Assembly (NCBI GenBank): GCA_964036295.1
Contig: OZ038473.1
Location: 2,635,501-2,699,500, forward strand
Reading direction: 5' to 3'
From: Plumapathes pennacea
Taxonomy: Eukaryota; Cnidaria; Anthozoa; Antipatharia; Myriopathidae
DNA: 64,000 bases
Each line of letters starts with the position of its first letter. Position 1 is the first letter of the stretch. This document shows positions 51,274 through 62,100 of this stretch, in pieces. Both the position numbers and the translations under genes were made by a program. The notes beneath the pieces were generated by a model. It searched no databases and was not told the DNA's origin. It was given only the letters and a program-made list of their open reading frames with translations.

Positions 51274-52533
51274 AAACCAGAGCAGGTTAATCCTTTCGCT
51301 CCCAAGAGTGTCCAACTTCAATTTTCTTCTTCAGTTTCTTACGAGAGATATATCATATAGAAAGGAAAACTTGGCCTTTGATACCTTGCTCAGATGAAAG
51401 CTGATTAAACCATCAATTCTCACTACAACACTCATACATTTTATTCTTAAAAGGTTAGGAGAATCTGCATTTTAAACTTGGGAGCAAAAGGGTTAACTGT
51501 CTGAGTATATGTTATGTAAATATCCAAACTTTGCAGCAAAATAGAGGGAAATTTCGTACTATGAAAGCCATAGAATCCTAACCCCTTTCTTTCAATTTAT
51601 TTAAATTATGTAATAAATACCGTATTTTAAAGAACACATTGCTGTGATGAGGTTTCAGAGCCAGTAAATTTCCGTTACTATGGTAACCAACGGTCATTAG
51701 CAGAAATGTACATTACTTATTATATCTTAAGCATCAGAAGCAAAGTTTGTGTGGCTTTGACAAAAAACAAATCCTCGTTTCCATAAATCGAGGTCAAATT
51801 TCTGACCTACTTGCAATAAATTCTGCCCTGTCCATATTTAGAACAGACTGTTAAAGAAGTTGTTTAATCGCTCATAACTAAGAAAGTGTGATTAACCTCC
51901 CAACAGATGAACTAAATTCACCGGCAGCTCATAAGGCAGGGTTGTTGAATCCAAGTTCCTGAATCTTAGTTCAGTCAGCTATCATCTGAGCAAGGTATAA
52001 AAACTCAAGTTCTCCTTACTATATGATAAATTTCAGGAGAGAAAATGAAAGAGAAAATTGAAGTTGATCTATAGGTAAACTGGGAAAAGACTTCTTAATT
52101 TAGATGCTACGTGAAAGTGAGTCAGAATTATTTGCTCCCATTTTTCTTCCGCACGCCAATTACGGGTAGTTTTACACGGTTTTCTGAGAAACGAAACCTC
52201 TGGGACCATATTATCCTTGGAAGGGAGACAATAGCATTAAAGCTTTTAGACAATTTTAGACCACAGATAAATTTTATAGTGCATGTCATTAAAAAAAATT
52301 AAATGTCATGTTGACCTAACATACATTAAGTTGCTTTAGCATATTCAGACATTAAATATTTATTTCAAACGGCTTCCCTTATAAAAGATGTTGACACCTG
52401 CTTTTGTTATATATACCAATATTAGTTTTCGCTTGGTAAAGAGCATTCCTCGCCCAAGGACGTTCCTGTTTGTTAGCACAGGAGAAAACCACACGGAGGA
52501 AAGTAATCAGAAAACTCGACAGCGAGCGACACT
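51274..52533. other. Spacer between channel copies 3 and 4
   Basis: Closely matches the copy 2-3 spacer. At about 51519 it has GTTATGTAAATATCCAAACT, the empty site for the element inserted at 56665-57682. No gene seen. Confidence 0.6.
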
Positions 52534-55500
52534 ATGCGAGTCTTTGCTCTGTATTGTTTGCTGGCCTGTTCCTGCGTTGTGAAGATTTCGGCGGTCTGTT
52601 CAAACCTTGATACTTCATTGCTCACAGACATTGATCTCAAACAATGTAAAAAATTACCGATCTTAAAATTGAGACCAGCAAAACCATATTTTACTGCGAT
52701 GGCTAACATCTCGTGGTTGGAGCGGCCGCCTCTTATGTACAACGACACATCACTTCTTGCAAACTCCTCAAGCAACGACTCGGCGAAGATAGGTATCTTC
52801 CCCGATGTCCTTAAGCGTGCTTTCGAGATATGTTCCCATCGAATCAACCGAAAAACTAGATTTTATTACGGCCCCAAGGAGTACACGCTGAACGGTTTGC
52901 ACCAACAAATCCTGAACGGACCAGCGGACATAATCTTACCAGTACACAGCACAAAAGATTTGAAATATGGAGGCATCAAACATTTGGAATTTGTAGAAGT
53001 CCTTAAATCACCAGGAGTTGTTGTTATAATGGATAAAGACAGCCAAGGCCTGCAGCAAAGTGCGTTGGTGCTGCAAGTACTAAGCGGTATATGGCCCACT
53101 GTGCTACTTGCTGTAATTCTCTCTGCAATATCAGGGATATTTCTCTGGATTCTGGTAAGACCGTATATGGAAGTATATAGAATTGAAGGTAGTTACCTAT
53201 AGACGCTAAATAGTCAGTATTCATTCCTTTGTAGAACTAAAAGATCTATAAAGACAACCTCACATTGCGCAGCAAATTTACATTTAGTTTCTCAACTCAT
53301 CTTACACGAACCTTTGTACGTTTTAGGGTACCGTCATCTTTATCATTGTTCCTTAATTGTGAAAAAAAAAAATCCAAAATCCATCAATATTTAGAATCTA
53401 GAAAATGAAAGAACTTAGCAATCCTTTCCATAACCGACTCATTTGAGTACAAGATTTAGTTTGCTTATTTGGTGCTATTCGGTGCTACACACACTTATAT
53501 TTCAGTATGATATTTCTTCATGTTGTGAGCCTTAGTTCAAGTTTTTAAACATTTCTAGACAATTTTAAATTGGCTGAGAAGGCCGGGTATTGTCTTCATT
53601 AAGCTTAAACTTCTTCAACGGCGTTTAGCTATCCAACATCAACTTTTAGTTGATTCATCATTCGTTTTGCCTTCGCTGCCGACTAGTTCTCGCAAGTACT
53701 GGTATTCTGTTTTTAGTTACTTTTATGCGTGTGTACAAAATACAGTTGAACCTCGCTATTTAGAACTCGGTTAATTCGAGTCCCCATTATTTTGAAGTCA
53801 AGCCGAATCCCCTTGGATATAATTTTTTCAGTCATTTATTATCGGCTATTTCGAAACCCCGCTGTTTCGAACTTTTTTTCGTGTCCCGTGCGACTTCGAA
53901 ATAGCGGGGTTCGACTGCAGTAGCAACACATATTATAAACTTTTTTGTTTTTTTTTTTTTCCTTTCTTGACGTTTTCACAATAATGCCACACTTTTCTTT
54001 TTTTTTTTTTCGTTTTCTCGTGTTGTTTTTTCACCTGCACCCAATATGCATATAGATTGTTTGACGGGCAATAAAGGATAGATTGTATAACAATCAAGAA
54101 TATCTATTGGGGTAAACTTCCGAATAATCGCATTCAAAATGCAAGACAAATGAAAAGTGTATTTTGCCACGTACAACAAGGTATATTCTGATAATAACGA
54201 AACTAAAGCGTATTTTCTCCTCACAGGAAACAGCCAAAAATCCTGCAGATTTCCCGCGCCCGCTTCATCGAGGAGCTTTCAATGGATTCTGGTGGGCATT
54301 CGTTACCATGTCAACGGTGGGGTAAGCCGGCCGACGACCAGAGTCAAGTATTTATAGTCAAAATCTGTACTTCTCCTGTATGTAAACTCATTTGATTTAT
54401 ATCACTGCATCGTATGCTCACAGGTATGGAGACAAGGTCCCCAAGTCGATTCAAGGCCGCATTTTTGCTGTAATCTGGATAATGTTCGGGATGATAATTT
54501 GCTCAACTTTGACCGCGACTTTAACTTCAACGCTCGACAAAGTCAATAAGGCAAATAAAGAATTTGAGCTGACGGGAAAACAGGTAAACTAAGCTTCAAG
54601 ATATAGCATTGCTTTCTAATGAAAAAATTGGTATTCCCTAGTATAATGGCTATTCCTTTTTGTGTCTACTCTGTTTTTCTAAAAAGCTATTTATCCATCT
54701 CTATATAGTTTACTGGTCCTAACAAATCTTGCACCCTTTTCCCGCTTATATGTAGTTAGTTTTCTAAGTTGCTTCAATGCTATCTTCTTTCCTCCGGGAT
54801 TTGAGTGGACTATCATGTAATCAACCACCTAATCCTACAGACTGGCGCTATTGAAGACACACAAGCGTACTACGAGGCCATCAAACGGGGAACAAATGTG
54901 ACGGGTAATCACCTAAACCATACTTTGATTAATGGCAAAGTTTATCAATACGAATCGCAAACAAAGAATGTTAATTATGAGACAACTCACAGCCACAAAG
55001 GCGATCAGAACTGGATTCTAATCCATGATGTACGATATTCTTATAACACTATGGGAGCACTATGTCAATCACAGGGCGCAGAGGAGTTCGCTTACTTTCC
55101 CTTATGTAAAACCCTATATATTGACTTACATGAAGGATACCGCAGGACGATTAAATTGCGGGCGCACTACGCGTCATGTCAGTATTGTCTTCGCGCGCCC
55201 GCGATGAAATCGTCTTGCGGTATCATTCATGTACATAATGGTAAGCAAGCGAAATCCTCTGCGCCCTGTGGTTCAGTTCGTACCCATCACATGATGCAAG
55301 AATTGCATCTTAGGTCTTATGAAGTACATCAACACCCAGAACGAATCCGATCTGTACTTAGTAAAATCTATTTCCTAAAGCATCACATGAATCCTAAAGG
55401 TATCACTAGATATAAGTTCGCGATCACAATATCAGACTAACATCAGGTTAATTTCTGTATAGCAGCTCTAGGGAATTCGATATTTCCCCTCTTACTTTGG

Positions 55501-56414
55501 AGAGTAGCATGACAAGATAATCGTAAAACTAATAAACGCATTCTCCGTTCTATTCTCTCCAAGCTTTTAACGACTTTGAAGAGATGCAGCATGCACTTCT
55601 TGTAACAAAAAAGATCGAAGCCATTCTGGAGGAAATTCATCCTGCGACCTACAGCTTACGAAAATTTAACGATCCCAGGCTAACCATCGTGAAATACTTG
55701 GAAAGTGAGCGTCGCTACGGCTTTGTTATCAACAGTAAAAGACATCCAGACTTACCTGGATGTGTACGCTCCCTTATCATGGACAGACAGAAGGACATCT
55801 TTATGCTGACTAGTAGACACCTAACCAAGGCTGAGGTGGGTGACAGACCAAAGTAATCCACTACTACAACTGGCAAGAACAAGATAAAAAAAAATCCAAT
55901 TAATTAGTTTGTGGCTTATGGGAGATTTTTCAAAATGTGTTGCGTATTACATCGAGCATGAATGCCGAAGGACGGTTCTGGTTTTATATAGTTGGGAGGT
56001 GTCGCTAGTTTTTCGATCAACGCTGCCATCATATATCCGGCGACAACATGGTTGATTATAGTCAGATAATGTTTCATGACCACGGTCAAATATTTGTCGC
56101 CGCACATCAAAAATATCCACAAATCCAACAGATTTCGACAAAATCACATGAATGAAAATAAGGAAATATATCTTTTCCGTTTTTTATTCTGAACAAAGGA
56201 TATCACCAAGATCATTGAAAAAGGCAGACTGGAGGAATTGTTTGACAAGCACAAGATAACAGCTATTGGTGGAATTTGCTTCGTCTCCATCATAGTATGT
56301 GCAGTGCTTATACAGCAGACCTATTCCTTGTGGAAACGGATGAGAGCACGAAAGCACCAAAGAAGGGGGTCAAGAAAGTGGGACCAGGCAGCGAATGCAG
56401 GCGCTCAAGTATAA
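52534..56414 (+). CDS. Glutamate-receptor-like channel with K+ selectivity filter, copy 4
   Basis: Exons 52534-53154, 54227-54321, 54424-54583, 54841-54904, 55564-55835, 56199-56414; 475 residues, frame intact. Same plan and TVGYGD filter. The S1 segment is DLKYGGIKHLEF where copies 1 and 3 have DWSYGGIDHLEF, a charge change in the lobe. VVIMDKDSQGLQQ also differs. A small deletion near the end shifts the tail frame, giving RRGSRKWDQAANAGAQV in place of the basic-plus-cysteine tail of copies 2 and 3. Intron 4 happens to be open in the exon-4 frame (a 211-residue run at 54805-55440), but the part after 54904 is intron and MITE sequence in the paralogues. Confidence 0.85.
53741..53922. mobile_element. 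pogo/Tigger-like MITE in intron 1, copy 4
   Basis: Orthologous to 35810-35990; ends CAGTTGAACCTCGCTATTTA and GCGGGGTTCGACTG. Confidence 0.65.
55070..55270. mobile_element. MITE in intron 4, copy 4
   Basis: Orthologous to 44699-44922 with small internal deletions (201 bp). Confidence 0.65.
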
Positions 56415-56664
56415 TTTAAAAACCAAGGCAGGTTAATCCTTTCACTCCTGAGAGTGTTCAACTTCAATTTTCTCCTGCAGTTTCTTACCAGAGATATATC
56501 ATACAGTAAGGAGAACTTGGCTTTTGAGAGGTATCTTAGTGAAAGTTGATTAAACCATCAATTCTCACTACAACACTCATACATTTTCTTCTTAAAGGTT
56601 GGGAGAACCTGCATTTTTAACTTGGGAGTGAAAGGGTTAACTGTCTGAGTATATGTTATGTAAA

Positions 56665-57682
56665 TTTATAAAATAACTATGATACTACGCGCGCCCTGAT
56701 TGGCTAAATAACAGTGTTAGATATAGAGGATATTACACGGCGGCGCGAAGATATGAATTTTATTTTCGAGTGGTAAAAACAATATTTTACGAACGAGCGC
56801 TTCGCGAGTGAGTAAAATGTTGTTTTTACCACGAGAAAATAAAATCCATATCTTCAAGCCGCCGTGTAAGTTTCTTTTTATTATATTAGACACGAGTGTT
56901 TTACGAGAAATTGCACAAACCCGCAAAAGCGGGAAATGATGCCAACGATATCCTCACTAGTGAGGATATGGAAAATACGCCACTCGGGTCCCGGATGTAG
57001 TTTCGTATGGATTTTACGCACGGTATATTTTCCAGTAAAACACTCGTGTCTATATAATAAATAGAGATTACTTCATGGAAAGTGCGCGCGTACGGTTTTT
57101 ATTCACGAGTTGTGAAGTATCATAAAACGAACGAGCGAGGCTTTGCGAGCGAGTGAGTTTTATGATACGAAACAACGAGTGAATAAAAACTGTACAAAGC
57201 ACTTTCCATGATGTTTTCTGTTTATTATATACATACTGAGACATTTATGATGGGACCGGGAAACCCTTTAAAAGTAGTGAAAAATCGTCGTTCGCAGCTT
57301 GTGATTGGACGAACGATTTTTTTCACGTGTGAAAAGCGTCGTTCGCGGCCTCTCATTGGCTAGAACTCATTTGCGTACGAAATTTTACGATATGGCTTTT
57401 TCGTGAGTATGTCTCAGTATGTATATAATAAGAGAGTATATTACACGCTGACGCGATACGCGATGTTTTTTACTTGGCTAATTATTTTATAAAAGAAATA
57501 TATAACGTGTTCCCGTGTAATATAGCCTCATCTAAACACTTGGGAAGTTGGGAGAACACTCGAGTAGCGCCGGAAACCACTCGGCGGCCTCGTGGTTTCC
57601 TTACGCTACTCTCGTGTTCTCCCAACTTCCCGCTTGTTTAGATGAGGCTATATTACATGGTGACGCGTTATATATTTCTAAA
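56665..57682. mobile_element. Palindrome-rich composite element, inverted copy with nested insertion
   Basis: Reverse-complement copy of 40135-40748, inserted in the copy 4 downstream spacer: the flanks GTTATGTAAA and TCCAAATTTTGCAGC are contiguous after copies 1 and 3. It carries a nested insertion (57061-57423). Confidence 0.7.
57061..57423. mobile_element. Nested two-module MITE composite
   Basis: Reverse-complement copy of the unit at 9041-9389 plus flanking junctions, inserted into the larger element. TATAATAA stands on both sides (57053-57060 and 57424-57431) but only once at the matching empty site (complement at 40388-40395), so it is a likely 8-bp target duplication. Confidence 0.7.
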
Positions 57683-57849
57683 ATCCAAATTTTGCAGCAA
57701 AATAGAGGAAAATTTCGTACTATGAAAGCCATAGAATTGTGACTCAACAAAGTGTGTGGTTTTGACGAAAGACAAAGATAAAGTTAAACTAAATCTAAAA
57801 TCAAAATTATGTAATAAATACCGTATTAAGAATACATTGCTGTGATGAG

Positions 57850-57960
57850 TTACCGTAAAAATTTGAATAAGCGCCATCCTCCACTGCGTTTTTTTTTTAA
57901 ATTTTTATTAAGCACCCCCTTCCAAATAAGCGGGCGGGCGCTTATTCGAATTTTTACGGC
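57850..57960. mobile_element. Small hairpin MITE
   Basis: TTACCGTAAAAATTTGAATA at the left and its near-complement at the right (CTTATTCGAATTTTTACGGC). The matching spacers at about 38700 and 46420 lack it (GATGAGGTATCAGAG), so it is an insertion into the copy 4 flank. Confidence 0.6.
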
Positions 57961-58125
57961 ATCAGAGTCAGTAAATTTCTATTACTATGATAACCAACAG
58001 TCATTAGCAGAAATGTACATTACTAAATATATCTTAAGCATCAGAAGCAAAGTTTGTGTGGCCTTGACAAAAAACAAATCCTCGTTTCCATAAATCGAAG
58101 TCAAATTTCTGACCTACTTGTAATA

Positions 58126-58335
58126 AATTATGCTCTGTTCAAAACTGTAGAAAAAACCAATTCGTATAATCTTAGAGACTCATCCACCAATATATATTTG
58201 CCACGCCCAAACACAGAATTTATGAAAAAAAAAAATAGCTTTAGTTACAATTGGGCCACAACGCGGAACAAGCTTCCTATCGATTTACACAAGGCCACAT
58301 CCCCAGAATCATTTAAAAGCAAACTCAAGGCCACC
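58126..58335 (+). pseudogene. Second LINE C-terminal remnant
   Basis: Reads NIYLPRPNTEFMKKKNSF, NKLPIDLHKA and ESFKSKLKATNL; paralogue of the remnant at 38877-39084 with small changes. No catalytic core. Confidence 0.6.
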
Positions 58336-58772
58336 AACCTTTGGTCTTTATCACTAAACTTAAACTTACCTGCATATTTCTTATTTTAACACGGCTTGTA
58401 TGTAAATCAACTATAGTTGTTAAAACTTTCGTGTATAAACAATAAACATTCATTTATTTATGCTCTGTCCATATTTGGAACAGACTGTTAAAGAAGTTGT
58501 TTAATCTGTTATAAACTAGGAAAATGTGACTAACCTCCCAACAGATGAACTAAATTCACTGGCAGCTCATAAGGCAGGGTTGTGCCCAACTTTCTTAATC
58601 TTTGCAGCTTCCTTGATCACACTTTGAAATACCGTGAACACTGGCATTCAGGTCTGAGAGGGGAGAAGATTTTGCAACAAAGGTAAAAAAAAAAAAGTGT
58701 ATTTTGGTCTGAAAATGGTTTTGATAACCGGATGGCACATTCCCATCTAAAATTATGCGGAGTACCACCCCT

Positions 58773-58799
58773 CCCCCCCCCCCCCCCCCCCCCCCCCCC
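58773..58799. repeat. Poly-C tract
   Basis: 27 consecutive C bases within a C-rich stretch. Confidence 0.9.
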
Positions 58800-59164
58800 T
58801 CGTGTGGAGGCAGATCACTGCAGAATGAGAAAGAGAAAACGATGAAAAACAACCCACCCCTCCCCCTCAACCAAGCATGGTGCGCGTTTGCGGTATAAAA
58901 ATGAATGATGATATCAAAATGTGTTGACAATCATGTGAACCTTGACGCAATGTTACTGGTACAGGTAATCACGTCATCAGCCGGGAATTTCCCCTCGCCA
59001 GCCACTAATAAGTCCAACGAATGCATATCAGAGATCATAAGCAGGATCTACCCGTCGAAACCAGACGGTCTTTTGCTACACAGAAACATTTTTCGTCTTT
59101 TAATCTGTCGTAGCAGTGAGTTGAAGCCATTTTGTGGATATCAAGAAAAAGGAAACGAGCGCTC

Positions 59165-62100
59165 ATGCAGGGTAAGAAAGAAAAGGAGCAACTTTGTCCG
59201 ACGAGTTCACACATTGTGTTAAATTAACTTTTTTTGTTTTTTTTTTTTTCAGGAAAAGAAGGGTCGGCGGCTTCATGCGCCATGGTCAGTCTCCAAAATC
59301 AATCGAAGGGTAAGTCAGTGTCTGTCGCCGTAGTTCGGCTTTCACTGTTAGAATGCCTGTGTCGAAGATTCTTTCTCGTCCACCGGTTTGACTGCGTGTT
59401 GTTAGACAAAATGACGAACGTCAATAATTTCCTCGTCTCTGTCAAAGTCGTTTCCAAGAAATGCTGATTTTGATCCGAGAAGACAGTCCACACAATGTTA
59501 AATCGAGAAGCACACTTTAAAGTTTCGAACCGATTGCTTCCGCCAAACTTGATATGCTTCGAAGTGTGTATAATGTTTTCAAGACCGCTATTAGGTTGAT
59601 GTTGATAAGCTTAAACGCCGTAATGGTTAGAATTAGATATTGAGTTGTGTTAGTCCTTCGTCGGAGTAAGATTTGTCGCCTTTAAATGAATCCGAGGAAT
59701 CGAAACTAGGCAGATTTTTCTTTTTCTTTGCGAATACAAGATTTTAGGGTAATCCCCGAATATTCCGCTGGGAAATTCCCTTTCACGAGTCACCTGACCT
59801 GTCCGCTCGTTTGGACGAAAACATCACAACAACATTCGTCTAAAAATAGTTTCAAAACAAGAGCGAGTCGATTGCAACAGCCAAACGGGAGAGAAGTTGA
59901 TAGTTCGCGATTTGCCGGCGTTGAAATTGAAAAATCGAAACCTCAAGTTTTTTTTCTTGTACTACTCAAAAACAGAGCGTTTCCATGTCTTTGCGTGCCC
60001 TCACGTGATCTTCGGGTAATCCCCGAATTCTGGGATATTCCCTATCTATCACTTCATCTGGCCTGTTCGTGTGATCGAGGTTTACGTTCTAGTAATGCCT
60101 TGTGCGTTTACGTAGAAACCTCGAAAGTTAATTTTGGAGCTGACGGATATATTTTTTACTTGTGTCTGTGCTTACGTCTTTCAGCGCGCAATCCCTGCAG
60201 GGAAACCCCCGATAGTCTGATTTCAGGGAAACCCCCGGTAGTCTGATTTCAGGGAAACCCCCGGTAGTCGGATTTCAGGGAAACCCCAGGTATTCGGATT
60301 TTGTTGTTCGTATAATTTTTCATTTTATTCATCATTTTGCAACCGCAGATATACCATTACACAACTTACCACATCAAACCACGGAAGGCTTAAGTCGACT
60401 ATTCGATCCACCCGGACTCTTGGACTGGAAAAAGATGGTAGAAAACTTTCCTGAACGGTACACGTACAAGACATATGAGGTTCGAGAGATCGAAGAATTA
60501 CAAAAACAGCACCGCAAGAGCCCAACAGGAATATTATTTGACCACCTTCAGAAGCGTGGCTTTACTGCGGGCGATCTACGAGAGGTTCTCGAGAAAATGA
60601 ACCACAACTGGGGTTTACAAATTCTTGAAAACGGTAGTGTTATTCCACTGAGTTCTTATCACACTGTTTTTTTTTTTGCTTACCCATATCCTTCCAGTCT
60701 CCCACCCCCACTTTCTCCCCTTTTTAGAATTTAGGCGTCACACTACCACGTTACCGACCACACACCGACAATGTTCCCGACCAGTAACGACCACACACCG
60801 ATCACGTCACCGACCGCACTCCGACAATGTTCCCGACCAATAACGACCACACTACCGATCACGTTACCGACCGCACTCCGACAATGTTCCCGACCAATAA
60901 CGACCACACTACTAACAACGTTACCGACCACACACCGACAGTGTTCCCGACCAATAACGACCACTTTACCGATCACGTTACCAACCGCACACCGACAATG
61001 TTCCCGACCAATAACGACCACTTTACCGATCACGTTACCAACCGCACACCGACAATGTTCCCGACCAATAACGACCACTTTACCGATCACGTTACCAACC
61101 GCACACCGACAATGTTCCCGACCAATAACGACCACTTTACCGATCACGTTACCGACCGCACACCGACAATGTTCCCGACCAATAACGACCACACTACCGA
61201 TCACGTTACCGACCGCATACCGACTGTTTCCGACCAATACCGACCACTTTACCGATCAAGTTGCCGACCGCATACCGACCAATAACGACCACTTTACCGA
61301 TCACGTTACCAACTACATACCGACAATGTTTCTTGATTTGTAATATGAACGAACGAGCAGGCGAGCAGACAAACATTTTCCTAGAAACTTTAAATTCTTA
61401 GAATAAGTAAACTGTAATCAATTCAATTCATTTTAGGGTTGCAGACACTATCGCAACAGCACCTCTTCAAGAAGCCACTGAGGCAACAAGAACCAGAAAA
61501 AGTAGGTAACTGAAGTGGAGGTACATGAAAAAAAATAGGCATTTGAATGCTCCACGTCCGAGACTATTAAATATTTAAGAGATAAATAATATATTCACGC
61601 CCGATCTTTATGGGCATTTACTAATACGCATATATACATACTATATGCATACAGTATGGCAACAAATCTTCATCAAAAGTTAAAATAATGATTAATAATT
61701 CATCAGATTTTTATTGGCATTTACAAAGTGTGCACGTAACTCAAATGCTGAGCTTGGATTGGTTTGCACACTTATGAATTATTAATGAATTTTGAAAGTG
61801 CACTTTGGTTGGCCTCAGGTAGTGTTATAATTTTGCAGAGACCAGAGTGGAATGGCGTAGAATGTACACGTCCTATTCAAGTCCAGGAAGAACAGGAAAA
61901 TCACACAAACAGCCAGCGGGTACGGTTAAAATATTTCCAAAAATTAATAAATCAATAAAATCTAAGGGAGTCCTAATTGCCAGGGCCTACCTCTTGGTCC
62001 TGTAAGATGGCAGATACATTGAGTTACAATCAAGTTTTAGTCCAGGTGAGCACTATTTAGTTTTGGTCTCCAAATTGAATAAATTAACGTGAGGTTAATG

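Larger units (their letters stand above)
56415..59164. other. Spacer between the channel array and the death-domain gene
   Basis: Starts like the other post-copy spacers, then carries the inverted palindrome-rich element (56665-57682), a small hairpin MITE (57850-57960), a LINE remnant (58126-58335) and a poly-C tract (58773-58799). A 267-base open run from 58905 to the donor at 59171 does not continue in frame and is more likely 5' UTR or chance. Confidence 0.55.

Noticed and set aside
54805..55440. 211-residue open frame continuing exon 4 of channel copy 4
   Set aside because: Past the donor at 54905 the frame runs through sequence that is intron in the other copies and through a MITE; copies 1-3 have stops or frameshifts there. 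The 64-base exon is the same in all four.
34632..56414. Bacterial contamination or horizontal gene as source of the GluR0-like array
   Set aside because: The genes have five introns with canonical sites, eukaryotic signal peptides, a C-terminal TM not found in GluR0, and share spacer repeats with the rest of the window.
58905..59171. 89-residue open run upstream as the first coding exon of the death-domain gene
   Set aside because: Its frame at the donor (59171) does not match the phase needed by the next exon; joining in that frame meets a stop in the death-domain exon.
60743..61237. 164-residue minus-strand frame with regular repeats, and two plus-strand frames over the same place
   Set aside because: All are by-products of the 57-base minisatellite; no splice sites or start context support them.
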